Shown: one piece after another, positions 16,986 to 26,030 of the stretch | Layout of the letters: each line of letters opens with the position of its first letter | How positions within the stretch are numbered: the stretch's first letter is position 1 | Assembly: GCA_928724745.1 (NCBI GenBank) | Contig: CAKMXJ010000035.1 | Coordinates: 1-27,713 of the forward strand | DNA length: 27,713 nt | Reading direction: 5' to 3' | Source: Anthracocystis setariae | Taxonomy: Eukaryota; Basidiomycota; Ustilaginomycetes; Ustilaginales; Ustilaginaceae | Made by a program: the position numbers and the translations under genes | The notes under the pieces: model-generated | Told to the model about the DNA's origin: nothing | The model's database searches: none | What the model saw: the letters and a program-made list of their open reading frames with translations, nothing else

Positions 16986-19720
16986 CCGGGGCCATCCCCT
17001 CGCCGCCGTTTACCGACAATACCGCCGAACACTGCGTCCTCGTCCAGGCGCACGCGGACGAGCTCGCCGCCATACCATCGCCTAAGGACATCCCCGCTGC
17101 GTACCAGGAGTTTGCGGAGGTGTTCAACGAGGCCAACGCCGACATCCTGCCGCGCCCGCGCCCCCAGGACCACGAGATCAACCTCCTGCCGGGAGCCAAG
17201 ATCCCACACGGGCCACTATACTCTTTGTCCGCACGCGAGCTCGACGAGCTCAAGAAGTACATTGACAAGATGCTTGCTATTGGGTTCATTCGGGAATTGC
17301 AGAGCCCCGCCGCGGCCCCTATCATCTTTGTACCTAAGAAAGACGGTCGCCTCCGACCATGTGTAGACTACCGCGCGCTCAACAGCGTGACCATCAAAGA
17401 CAAGTACCCCATACCCCTCATCGCCGAACACTTGGACTGTCTCGCGCGAGCGCGCGTCTTCACCAAACTCGACCTGAAGGGGGCGTACAACCTCCTCCGC
17501 ATCAAGGAGGGGCACGAATGGAAAACGGCATTCCGCACGCGCTACGGTAGCTTTGAATACATGGTAATGCCATTCGGGCTGTGCAACGCGCCATCTACGT
17601 TCCAGCGCCTAATGAACCACATCCTGCACGACCTGCTCGACGTGTCCGTGGTGGTGTACCTGGACGACATCCTCGTGTTCTCCCGCGATCCCGCCGAGCA
17701 CGACACCCACGTGCGCGAGGTACTCCGCCGGTTGCGCCATCACCAGCTATATTGCGCTGCCGACAAGTGCGAATTTGGGGTCACCTCGGTGGAGTTCCTG
17801 GGCTACCGAGTCAGCCCGGCCGGCATCTCCATGGACCCGGCAAAGGTCGAGGCCGTAACTACCTGGCCGGCACCCACGACCATTCGTGACATCCAGGTAT
17901 TCCTTGGCTTTGCCAACTTCTACCGACGATTCATCAAGCACTATTCGCGCGTGGCTCGCCCGCTCACAGACCGCCTCAAGGGCAAAGCAAGCGGGCGCAT
18001 CTCCTTAGAGCCCTCCGAGCTGGCCGCATTCGAGACCCTCAAGCGCGCGTTCACCACGGCCCCTATCCTGCAACATTTTGACCCAGCGCTGCCCACAGTA
18101 GTGGAAACCGACGCCAGCGACTACGTCGTGGCGGCCGTCCTGTCCCAATGGCACCCAATCAACCCCGTCACTACAACAGCGCCGCGCCCAAGCACGCACC
18201 GTCTCCACCCAGTGGCATATTGGTCACGGAAGATGCAACCAGCCGAACGCAACTACAAAATCCACGATAAGGAGCTCCTGGCCATCGTCGACTCCCTTCA
18301 AGCGTGGCGCCACTACTTACACGGGCTGCACGCACCGTTTGATGTCCTCACGGACCACCAAGCTCTCCAGTACTTCCAAACCAAGCGCCAGCTCAATCGC
18401 CGTCAGGCCCGTTGGGGCATCGCCCTGGCAGAGTTCGCATTCTCCATCACCTACCGCCCGGGCACAGAGGCCGCGCGGCCGGACGCTCTGTCACGCCGAT
18501 CCGATGGTCACCCAAACCTCGCGGACGCCCAACGCCATGGCGACCCCGCTAATGTAGCTACCCTCTTGCCGCCCTCCCTGTTCATCCACCCCGAGACAAC
18601 CGGCGTCGATCCCGTCGACTCCCCGGCCCCAGCCGCGCGCCGCGCGGCTCTCCTCCCGGCGACCGCCCTCCCGGCCACCCCTTCCAGCGCGGCTGACATC
18701 GCCGCCATTCTGTCCCGCTATCATGACCACCCCACCGCGGGGCACCCTGGCGTGGCTACTACCACCGCGCTCGTCCGCCGCCACCACAGCTGGCCCACCC
18801 TCGCGCAAGATGTTGTCACCTACGTCGCCACCTGCTCTGCCTGCAAGCGCGCTAAAGCCCCGCGCCATAAACCTTATGGGCTGCTACTCCCGTTGGGCGC
18901 GCCCGACCGGCCGTTCGGGTCCATCTCCATGGATCACATCGAGGGCCTCCCGCGCTCGCGCGTGGGCGGCACACTCTTCGATTCCATCCTTGTAGTCGTA
19001 GACCGCCTCACCAAGTTTGTGATTTTCATCCCAGCACGGCAATCCGACACCGTTCCCGACCTCGCACGCATGCTCTTTACAAGTGTGTTTTGCTATTTTG
19101 GATTGCCTGACCAGATTGTCTCCGACCGCGGGCGCACTTTCGTCGCCCCCCTCTGGCGAGCGGTGCTGCAACAACTCCAGGTCCGCCCGGCGCTATCCAC
19201 CGCCTATCACCCTCAAACCGACGGCCAGACCAAGCGCACCAATCAAACCCTGGAGGTCTTTTTGCGCCTCTACGTCAACTACCAGCAAGATGACTGGGCC
19301 GCGTGGCTCCCGCACGCGCAGCTCGCCATCAACAACCGCCCCGCTGGCGCTACCGGTCTCCCATCCACCCTCCCCCTTTTCGGGTTTACGCCCAAAACGC
19401 TCCCGGGTTCCCCCGCGCTCGCCCCCGATGGTGCGCCACCCTCCCCGGCGTCCCTGCAAATGCTCATTGCGTTCTGCCAAGACAACATCGCGCGTGCCGC
19501 GCGCACCATGGCGAGCCTCGCAAACCGATCCAGGACGGATCGGTCTTACACCGGGGGTGACCAAGTACTGCTGCGCACCAGACACCTGCGCCAGGACAGA
19601 CCGTCCAAGAAGCTGTCCAACCCCCTCGCCGGACCATTTACGGTTCTAGAGGCCGTGGGCCAGCGCGCGTACAGGTTGGACCTGCCAGCAGGCTCCGCGT
19701 TCACCCGGTGTTCCATGTGA
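16754..19720 (+). CDS. pol: RT-RNaseH-integrase of element 2, integrase catalytic Glu replaced by Lys
   Basis: The frame is open for 988 codons, but homology begins near 17040; the earlier part is the protease in a different frame. RT: FVPKKDGRLRPCVDYRALN and YLDD (near 17657-17668). RNase H: ETDASD, KELLAIV, LTDHQAL. Integrase: HHCC domain (TAGHPG ... CSACKRAKAPRH), first Asp in SMDHIEG, second Asp in SDRG. At the third catalytic position the usual Glu codon is AAG (19232-19234), so the motif reads TDGQTKRTNQ; element 1 has TDGQTERVNQ. A Glu to Lys change in the DDE triad is expected to abolish integration in cis. The frame ends early at 19720 through a single-base shift near 19694-19700, which cuts off the chromodomain. 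Confidence 0.9.
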   Translation: MTQPRSPSLIPAGQPWGWRASLSPPPPPLLRGPAHIELRRHLRLGLDRGHAPRPRLRGSRYAISTARARQARGRGAPAGAIPSPPFTDNTAEHCVLVQAHADELAAIPSPKDIPAAYQEFAEVFNEANADILPRPRPQDHEINLLPGAKIPHGPLYSLSARELDELKKYIDKMLAIGFIRELQSPAAAPIIFVPKKDGRLRPCVDYRALNSVTIKDKYPIPLIAEHLDCLARARVFTKLDLKGAYNLLRIKEGHEWKTAFRTRYGSFEYMVMPFGLCNAPSTFQRLMNHILHDLLDVSVVVYLDDILVFSRDPAEHDTHVREVLRRLRHHQLYCAADKCEFGVTSVEFLGYRVSPAGISMDPAKVEAVTTWPAPTTIRDIQVFLGFANFYRRFIKHYSRVARPLTDRLKGKASGRISLEPSELAAFETLKRAFTTAPILQHFDPALPTVVETDASDYVVAAVLSQWHPINPVTTTAPRPSTHRLHPVAYWSRKMQPAERNYKIHDKELLAIVDSLQAWRHYLHGLHAPFDVLTDHQALQYFQTKRQLNRRQARWGIALAEFAFSITYRPGTEAARPDALSRRSDGHPNLADAQRHGDPANVATLLPPSLFIHPETTGVDPVDSPAPAARRAALLPATALPATPSSAADIAAILSRYHDHPTAGHPGVATTTALVRRHHSWPTLAQDVVTYVATCSACKRAKAPRHKPYGLLLPLGAPDRPFGSISMDHIEGLPRSRVGGTLFDSILVVVDRLTKFVIFIPARQSDTVPDLARMLFTSVFCYFGLPDQIVSDRGRTFVAPLWRAVLQQLQVRPALSTAYHPQTDGQTKRTNQTLEVFLRLYVNYQQDDWAAWLPHAQLAINNRPAGATGLPSTLPLFGFTPKTLPGSPALAPDGAPPSPASLQMLIAFCQDNIARAARTMASLANRSRTDRSYTGGDQVLLRTRHLRQDRPSKKLSNPLAGPFTVLEAVGQRAYRLDLPAGSAFTRCSM

Positions 19721-19986
19721 GCTTGCTCGAGCCATACCCAGCGGGCGCGCGCCCCACAGAGCACGCGCCACAAGCCACCAACCTCCAAGACGACCGCCAA
19801 GACTTCGAGGTGGAACGACTGCTGGAGGCACGGACGAGCAGACGGGGCCTCGAGTACCAGGTCAAGTGGGCCGGTTATGACGAGCCCACATGGGAGCCGG
19901 CGCATCATCTCGCCAATAGCCAAGAGCTAGTGGATGAGTTCCACAGGTCACACCCAGGAGCGCCCACGGGACGAAGGCAGGCCTGA
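19708..19986 (+). pseudogene. Chromodomain end of element 2 pol, out of frame
   Basis: The reading frame shifted by one base carries HVSLLEPY, which normally follows the integrase, then a chromodomain (YQVKWAGYDEPTWEPAHHL). One missing base near 19694-19700 accounts for the break. The Met at 19708 is only the first one in that frame, not a supported start. Confidence 0.85.
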
Positions 19987-20572
19987 CGGTGGCCGGGGGC
20001 AAGCGGCAACCTCATAATGCCGCGCGCTCCCTCAGGGCCGAGCCCCTAACCCGCCTCGCGTCGTCCTGCTCTTGGCGCGCTCGCCACCCGTGTTGGCGCG
20101 CGCACCCCCCAGAGCGAGCTCCCAACCCGCCTCGCGTCGTCTCGCTCACGGCGCGCTTGTCACCCTCGCTGGCGTGCCCGACACCCTTACACAGCTCCCC
20201 CAATACCGCGCGGCTCACCAGAGATCCCGCAACCCCGCGCGCCACAGCACCCACTGGATCCCGCCACGCTCAAGCCTCACTTTTACTCAGACACGAACGC
20301 GAGGGCACAAGCACAACAACACGGGGAACATTTTGGATTTCAAGGCCGACTACGGGGTTACCGGAGCCGGCCAACAGACATTGGAGTAACAGAGCAAGGG
20401 GCGCGGCACAGCTAGAGACTCAGGCCGGGCCCGCGCCTTCCCCACCACCAGGGAGCGCTTGCCGGCGCGGACGCTTGGGCGTGCGAGGGGCCTCCGCCAC
20501 CAAGGGAGACGAGGGCGACGCGCGCGCGCGGGCACCACAGCGACGGGAGAGCCAGCGGCCGGATGCGGGGCG
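19987..20572. other. Element 2 spacer between pol and the antisense gene
   Basis: GC-rich, no supported gene. It contains an imperfect direct repeat of about 51 bp (20039-20089 and 20114-20165) around CAACCCGCCTCGCGTCGTC-like sequence. It would be the shared 3' untranslated region of two convergent transcripts. Confidence 0.5.
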
Positions 20573-21945
20573 CTAGCCGGCGGCGCGTGGTCCAGGAGGC
20601 GCCCAACACGCTCGCGAGCAGCGGCAACGTGGGACGCGCTGTCCGAGTCCGGACGAGTCCGAGGCGATCAGATACGCGGGCCCGCTCACCCGCCAGTAGT
20701 CGACGAGCTCGTGCAGCGTCGTTCGCAGAGCAGCGGGCGTAGACTCCAGCATCATCAGGTGACGCTTCATGGTGGACGACTGCACGTCCATACCCTCCAG
20801 CAGGCCAGCGGCAGCGCACTGCCGAATCGTAACCTTGAGGTCGTCGAGCGCGCGCTCGATGGCCTCCGTACTACGTTGAAGATGCACCGCCTGTTTCCGG
20901 TAAGAGGCCGATGGCGCCGGCGGATTGGAACCCAGGGTAGACGACCCCCCAGCTTCCTCGTCACGGTTGCGCGGCGTCGCGCGAACGGTAGCGCTCACCC
21001 CCGGAAGGGCGCTGAGCGGCTTGCGCGCAGCAGCGCGGCGGGGACGAGGGGCCTTGGGGGAGCCCAGAGGGCGGGGACGGTCGGCAGCACGGCCTCGGGT
21101 GGTACGGGTAGCGCGGGGACTGGGAGTGACGGGCTCGCGCCCCCCCTCCACAGACTCCCCATCGCTCTCGCTGCTCTCGTTGTCGTCGCTGTTGTCATCC
21201 CTGGTTCGACGGCTGGCACGCGGCCAGCGACGCCGGGCGTAGCGCTGTGCCACAGCGGCGCGCTCGGCCTCCATGTACGGCGCGGGAGCGCACCTACCGG
21301 CACCATCAGCGGGGTCAGGGCGGGATTGGGACGATGGCCCAGGACGCGCATCCAGAGGTAGGCTTCCATCAGCCACGGGCCCTCGAGCCGATTCCCCAGC
21401 CACGGGATCCGGCCGCGCCAGTCGCACTTACGTTTCGTGCCGCACGCGCTGCAGGGCGTCGGCATGCCCTCGAAGGCTTCGGCGATCTCGTCGGGGATCC
21501 TGGCGCCGGCGTTGCGCCTGCCCGTCACTGCGCCACGCTCGGGATCCGCGTGGCACGCCGCGGCGTTGCAGCCCTTGTGCTCGCACGCGTAGCAGGGCGC
21601 CATGAACTCCTCGCAGTCGGGATCGCTAACTACCAGGGCGGCCTTGATGAGACGTACCACGAAGGGAACATCGCCGATAGGCTGGTCCTTGCGCTCGCGC
21701 ATCAAGGAGTCCACGATAGGACAGCTCCGCTCACCCCACGGCAGGATCTCCCACACCTGGTAACGGAATTGGCTCTGGTCGGCACGGTCGTCGGCGGTAG
21801 AAGGGGGTGTGGCCGCCAGCCTCGGCGGAAGGTTGAGCGCGAGCCTCGGGAGACGGACGCCGTCCACGAGCCTCGGGGAAGGAATGCCATCGCGAGCCTG
21901 GGGCGGAGGCGAAGAAGAAATCTCGATCACAGGAGCACTCATCAT
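20573..21945 (-). CDS. Antisense accessory gene of element 2: cysteine-rich, zinc-cluster-like protein
   Basis: The N-terminal part starts at Met 21945 (or 21942): a Pro/Ser-rich leader, then C-x2-C-x4-C (CYACEHKGC), about 36 residues, then C-x2-C-x5-C-x-W (CSACGTKRKCDW). The frame then changes between about 21345 and 21268. The C-terminal part is acidic (DDNSDDNESSESDGES), then basic, then helical with repeated Leu (STEAIERALDDLKVTIRQ, LHELVDYW), ending at 20573. A GT...AG pair at 21345 and 21269 would splice the two in frame (77 nt), but its donor (GTCCTG) is weak, so a frameshift is possible. The basic second half of the cysteine motif resembles the element 1 antisense protein, and the position between pol and the 3' LTR is the same. 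A DNA-binding role is inferred. Longer plus-strand frames overlap it but show no recognisable domain. Confidence 0.55.
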
Positions 21946-22573
21946 TGCGGGCGCTGTCAAATGGCGGAGTCTCACCAGGGAGGTTTGGGGTCAGTATGCG
22001 TACCGATCAACACGCCGAGGGAAAGGGTTACTCACCGGCCGTCCCGGATGAAGAGGCTGCAGTTGGCGGGGGCTCTACCACGGTCGCAGTGGCATCGCTT
22101 GTCGCCCGGGGGATCGGGGACCACGGCCAGGATCGCGCGAAGGGTCGACGCGGCCTCAGCCTCGGCGCGCGTTTTCTCGCTTGAGGACTTGTCGGCTGGT
22201 CAGGCACAGGAACCGGAAATTCAGAGCCACGCGTCAGTCAGCGTCTCGCCGCCGGTACCGTACCCCGGGCGTGCCCATACTTACTGTTATCGGTCATTGC
22301 TGCCCAGCTATCTTGCTCACCCGGCGTGGGAGTCGAGTTGTGATCAGGTGGTGGAAGGGAGGAAAGGTGTGTACCCCCGTAGGTCAATCATTGGGAGCCG
22401 CAGCACCCCAAATGAGGCTGAGTCCCCCGCTGCGCAACGCTTTGTGCGCCCAGCCATTGACGCGTGCGCCGCTCCGTGCCCCACGGGCGAAAATTTTTTG
22501 GAACCACTCCCGCCGCCGCAACGAGTGGGGCTTGCGCGCTCCGGAGTGCGCGCACCCCGAGGCGGGGGGGTAA
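21946..22573. other. Region between the antisense gene and the 3' LTR, with polypurine tract
   Basis: No supported gene; it should hold the promoter and 5' UTR of the antisense gene. A purine-rich run ending directly at the 3' LTR (22559-22573, GAGGCGGGGGGGTAA) is the likely primer for plus-strand DNA synthesis. Confidence 0.65.
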
Positions 22574-23068
22574 TGTTACGGCTGGGCGAAGGCTCTCAGC
22601 CAGCGCGCTGTCCGACGGCCGCGCTAGGGAGAGGGCGTGCCACGCGGGGTGTTACCAGTAAGGGGCGAGCTACGGGGGATGCTGGGAATGGAGGGGCGCG
22701 CCGCGCGTCGTTTCCTGCAGAGGGAGGCGCGCCGCGCAGCGTCCCGACATTGGGGCCCAACCCATACGTCGTGAGTCGGGGCCGCGCGCGAACCGCGTGT
22801 TCCAGGATGAGGCGCGCGGCGCGTGGCACGCGTGATGCCTTATAAGGTGGGAGCCGCGCGCCACCTCCTTGCTGTCCGTCGTCGAATGTATTCTTAGTTA
22901 CCTTGAGTAATAGCGAATATCAGACCCAACGGTAGAACCGTTAACCTCAGGATCGTGCCCGGTGACTCTCGTGGCCACCACTCCCGCCACGCGCCCTCAA
23001 GCCCAAGCCTCGCACACCGCGTGCCTCGCCGCACAGTCAGGAGGTTGTCAGACCCTTGGCGCTTAACA
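22574..23068 (+). repeat. 3' LTR of element 2
   Basis: 495 bp, aligned to 14454-14948 at a constant offset of 8120, with three transitions and no indels by my reading. It is followed by the second GATGG (23069-23073). Confidence 0.97.
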
Positions 23069-23073
23069 GATGG
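23069..23073. repeat. Target-site duplication GATGG, right copy
   Basis: Matches 14449-14453. Sequence from 23074 onward was originally the upstream region of the gene at 12387-14432. Confidence 0.95.
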
Positions 23074-23103
23074 TCAGTGGTGAGATGAGCCGTCTGCCTG
23101 GCC

Positions 23104-23371
23104 TTTGCAATTGTAGTGGACTGTCTTCTGCCTTGTTACCAACTGTCTCCTGTTTCTTACTGATTGTCTTCAAATTGTTACTGACTGTCTTCCAATTTGA
23201 AGTAGACCATCTGTCTTTTTTGTTTGAAGTGGACTGTCTTCTGCTGAATTCAAATCCAAAATTATTTTGAAGAGGCACGTCTTCCTGGCATTTCAAAATT
23301 CAGCACAGTTTTCAAATGGACCATCTCATTTTCTCAGTGACGCGTCCAAACAACAATTTTTGCCCATCAAA
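23104..23371. repeat. 268-bp direct repeat, copy A
   Basis: Runs from TTTGCAATTGTAGTGGACTG to TTTTTGCCCATCAAA. It contains several GGACYGTCTTC words and the boundary motif TTTTCAAATGGACC at 23309. Before element 2 inserted, it began about 50 bp upstream of the ATG at 14432, the same place the 21-bp array holds relative to the ATG at 11616. Confidence 0.9.
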
Positions 23372-24090
23372 CTCACCAGAACAAGCACTGGAAAGCAGAC
23401 AAAGTCGACTATGACACACCCCGTGAAACTTTGACCGGCCGTATCTCCGCAACCACCAAGTCAACTGGGTCGGGGATCAGCAAGTGAAATGCTCTACTGG
23501 TGCCAATGAACAACTTTACTTAAGACCCCAACACATGTTTATTTTCATCCCTAGTGGGTAACCCCTTGTAATCATATTGCTGACAGTGTGGCATTGATGT
23601 TGCCGTGTTCCTGAGATGAATCTCTGTTTTTTACACTGATGTCATGCGCTCTTTCCAATCTAAATTTGCAGCTCCACACTGATCAAAAATTTTATTTGGA
23701 GTTGAAATCCGTCCATGCACTTGATTCTGTGCCGGCAACTCTCTGTACTGATTTTCTCCAAAGACAGCATCAAGCCTCTGTTTTGCTGGCATAGCTGTTG
23801 GAAGCATCTTAGAGGGGAATGGCTGAGATGGATGAATGCTGGCTGATATCCACTCCGGACCTAAAGACAAAGTGGGCCAAAATACAAGCAGGTTCCAGTA
23901 GACCTGGGCCCGGGGGACTCTCCTGTTTGAGCATTTTTGGTCCAGTTTCCGGCAAGTCCCCTTTTCTGACCGAGCCTGGGGGACTCTCCTGTTTTGGAAA
24001 TTTTCTCTTGATTTCAGATGAGTCCCCCTCCTGGCAATTTGCATATTTTCCTTCCGCTGGGGACTCTCCTAATTTGATTTCAGATGTGTC
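23372..24090. other. Non-coding stretch between the two 268-bp repeats
   Basis: No supported gene; the frames present are short and lack domains. Near the right end the words GGGGACTCTCCT recur at 23912, 23978 and 24059 within diverged 66-81 bp units, and GATTTCAGATG occurs twice. Confidence 0.6.
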
Positions 24091-24357
24091 TTTGCAATTG
24101 TAGTGGACTGTCTTCTGTTTTGTTACCAACCGTCTCCTGTTTCTTACTGCTTGTCTTCAAATTGTTACTGACTGTCTTCCAATTTGAAGTAGACCGTCTG
24201 TCTTTTTCTTTGAAGTGGACCGTCTTCTGCTGAATTCAAATCCAAAATTATTTTGAAGTGGCGCATCTTCCTGGCATTTCAAAATTCAGCACAGTTTTCA
24301 AATGGACCGTCTCATTTTCTCAGGGACGTGTCCAAACAACAATTTTTGCCCATCAAA
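24091..24357. repeat. 268-bp direct repeat, copy B
   Basis: Collinear with 23104-23371, with scattered substitutions and a few short indels; boundary motif at 24295-24312. It ends at CATCAAA, after which copy A and copy B diverge (copy B continues CCCTAAC). Confidence 0.9.
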
Positions 24358-24826
24358 CCCTAACTTGTGTGCAGCCGGCGCACCACGGCCTAGGGCTAGG
24401 GTGCGCACATACCCTACATGCGCTAAACCTGCTCTGTTTTGCTTTGAGATTGTTCCTTGCAACCAATCCACACATTCTCCAAACCATGCTTCATAATCAA
24501 CAAGCCGCGATACGGAGGTGTATGATGCAACAAGTGGGATTTGCACAAATCTGATCATCTGAGAAGGAATAATTACTCCTTAAGCTAACGCACACCACAA
24601 ACGTTGATCACCTTTAGGAACTGCATAATCTTGTAGCAGAGATCGGGGGCTTTCCAAGCATATATGATGAAGAAGGGTTATACTATACTGTGGTGGTGTA
24701 GAGCGATAATGTATGTTGACGGCGGAGCTTCGGTGATGAATTTTGACACTCATTGTACTGAAGCAAGGGATGACTTCTGCACCGGTCACGCGAAACATTG
24801 GAGATGAGAGACGGAGACTGGCTGAT
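24358..24826. other. Intergenic stretch 3' of the FKBP gene
   Basis: No supported gene. It holds a GC-rich patch with CCTAGGGCTAGGGTGCGCAC (24391-24410) and then AT-rich sequence that would include the 3' UTR of the FKBP gene. Confidence 0.5.
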
Positions 24827-26030
24827 TTACTTGATCTCCACTAGCTTGACGTCAAAGATGAGAGTCGAGTTGGCAGGAAGACCAGGAAGCTTTTGGTTGC
24901 CATAGGCGAGTTTGGGAGGGCAAGTGAGACGGCGTTCGGCACCGACACGCATGCCCTTGACGCCTTCGTCCCAGCCCTTGATGACCTCGCCCTTGCCGAG
25001 CTTGAAGTAGAAAGGCTTGCCGCTGGTGCACTGGTCAAAGATCTTGCCGTTGGTGAGCTTTCCAACGTAGCGCATGCCCACTTTTTGGCCGGGCTTGCAG
25101 ACAGGGCCAGTACCCTGACTCTTCTCCTCGATGATGAGACCAGAAGGAAGCTTGGTGGTCGCCATCTGTACTCAATGCAATGTATTAGACAGAGACATAG
25201 GTCAGTCAGCAAGGATGCGGATACCATTACACGATCGGCCGGGGCGGAACTTACCTTGGAGGCAGGTTTGTCGGCGACTTTCTTTTCAGGGGTCTCAGTC
25301 TTGGCCTTGATATCTTTTGTGCTCTTGTTTTGCTTGTCAGCCTTGCTCTCGGTGGACTTGGTTGGAGTGGAAACGGCAGAGGCGACAGCGACATCAGCTT
25401 TGAGCTTCTTGGCAGCGGTCTCCTTGATGGGCTTCTCGGCAGCGCGTTTCTTGGAATCTGATGAAGAGGAGCCTCGATCGCCTTTTTGGCTTGGAAGAGG
25501 ACGTTTCGACAAGCTCCTCGAAGCGGTCAGGGTCCTCCTCCATGTCATCATCGTCATCATCGTCGTCTTCGTCGAACTCATCAGAGTCAAGGCCGTACAT
25601 GTTGTCCTCGTCATCGTCGTCGTCAGAGTAGAGCTCATCGTCGGATGGCTCTTGATCGTAGTAGTCAGGAGGAGCGACGTAGTTACCAACGAGGTCAACG
25701 GCGGCGTCTCCGGTGATAGAGAAGCCGATGAGCTCTTCCTGGCAGAACTGGAGGTCGACCACGGCGTGATCCTTGTTGGCGGCGTTGAGACTGCAAAGCG
25801 TGTAGACCTTTTCGACGACCTCGTCGTCGTCGTCGTCAGACTTGGGCTCATCCTGGTCGTCTTCGTCGTACTCGTCGTCAAAGCCGGGAACGTGAGTGTA
25901 GTGGATTTTGACGAGGGTCTTGGTATCGGCCTTGGGCTGATCTGCGTAAGAGACGTTGGTGATCTTGAAATCACGGGAGACGTCCATCCTGTGGATTGCC
26001 CGGTACGAGCTTGAGGCCGAAAGAAGCCAT
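24827..26030 (-). CDS. Nucleolar FKBP-type peptidyl-prolyl isomerase (FPR3/FPR4-like)
   Basis: Predicted nucleolar/chromatin proline isomerase, about 370 aa, close to the family's usual length. The likely start is 26030, giving [13 protein letters not shown], the typical opening of the nucleoplasmin-like domain. That domain continues one frame over from 25987 ([14 protein letters not shown]), implying a single-base shift near 25983-25987. Acidic runs (Asp/Glu) follow at about residues 120-165. A second shift lies in a run of five A/T at 25483-25487; beyond it the frame gives a Lys-rich nuclear-localisation linker ([16 protein letters not shown]). A 89-nt intron (25254-25166, GTAAGT...ACAG, CTGAC branch motif) precedes the C-terminal FKBP domain (25165-24827). 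That domain keeps the active-site residues (RYVG, IFD, VIKGW, LAYG, LIFDV). The two shifts are more likely assembly errors than gene loss. Yeast homologues act on histones and ribosomal DNA chromatin. Confidence 0.9.
25166..25254 (-). other. Intron in the FKBP gene
   Basis: Donor GTAAGT after ...GCCTCCAAG, CTGAC at about 35-45 nt before the acceptor, acceptor TACAG directly before ATGGCGACC. It is phase 0 and separates the Lys-rich linker from the isomerase domain. Confidence 0.9.

Larger units (their letters stand above)
14454..23068 (+). mobile_element. Complete Ty3/gypsy chromovirus element 2, 8615 bp
   Basis: Bounded by 495-bp LTRs (TG...CA) and a GATGG duplication. Internal order: gag remnant, protease remnant, RT-RNaseH-IN, a chromodomain in a shifted frame, an antisense cysteine-rich gene, a polypurine tract, the 3' LTR. 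The LTRs differ at only three positions (14795/22915, 14820/22940, 14850/22970), all transitions, so insertion is recent. Coding decay is nevertheless marked. Base composition is very GC-rich compared with the flanking repeat DNA. No TGG-type primer-binding site follows the 5' LTR, which is followed by TTACATTCGACC. Confidence 0.97.

Noticed and set aside
21247..22845. Long plus-strand frame of 532 codons running into the 3' LTR
   Set aside because: GC-rich DNA leaves many frames open; the opposite strand shows the cysteine motifs and acidic domain, and this frame crosses the LTR border.
23104..24357. The 268-bp repeats as LTRs of a small element
   Set aside because: They do not begin TG or end CA, no target duplication or coding sequence is seen, and they belong to the GGACYGTCTTC repeat family.
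24893..26014. Plus-strand frame of 373 codons, and a minus-strand frame of 437 codons over the same region
   Set aside because: The first is the antisense shadow of the FKBP gene; the second is a shifted frame that is genuine only in the Lys-rich linker.
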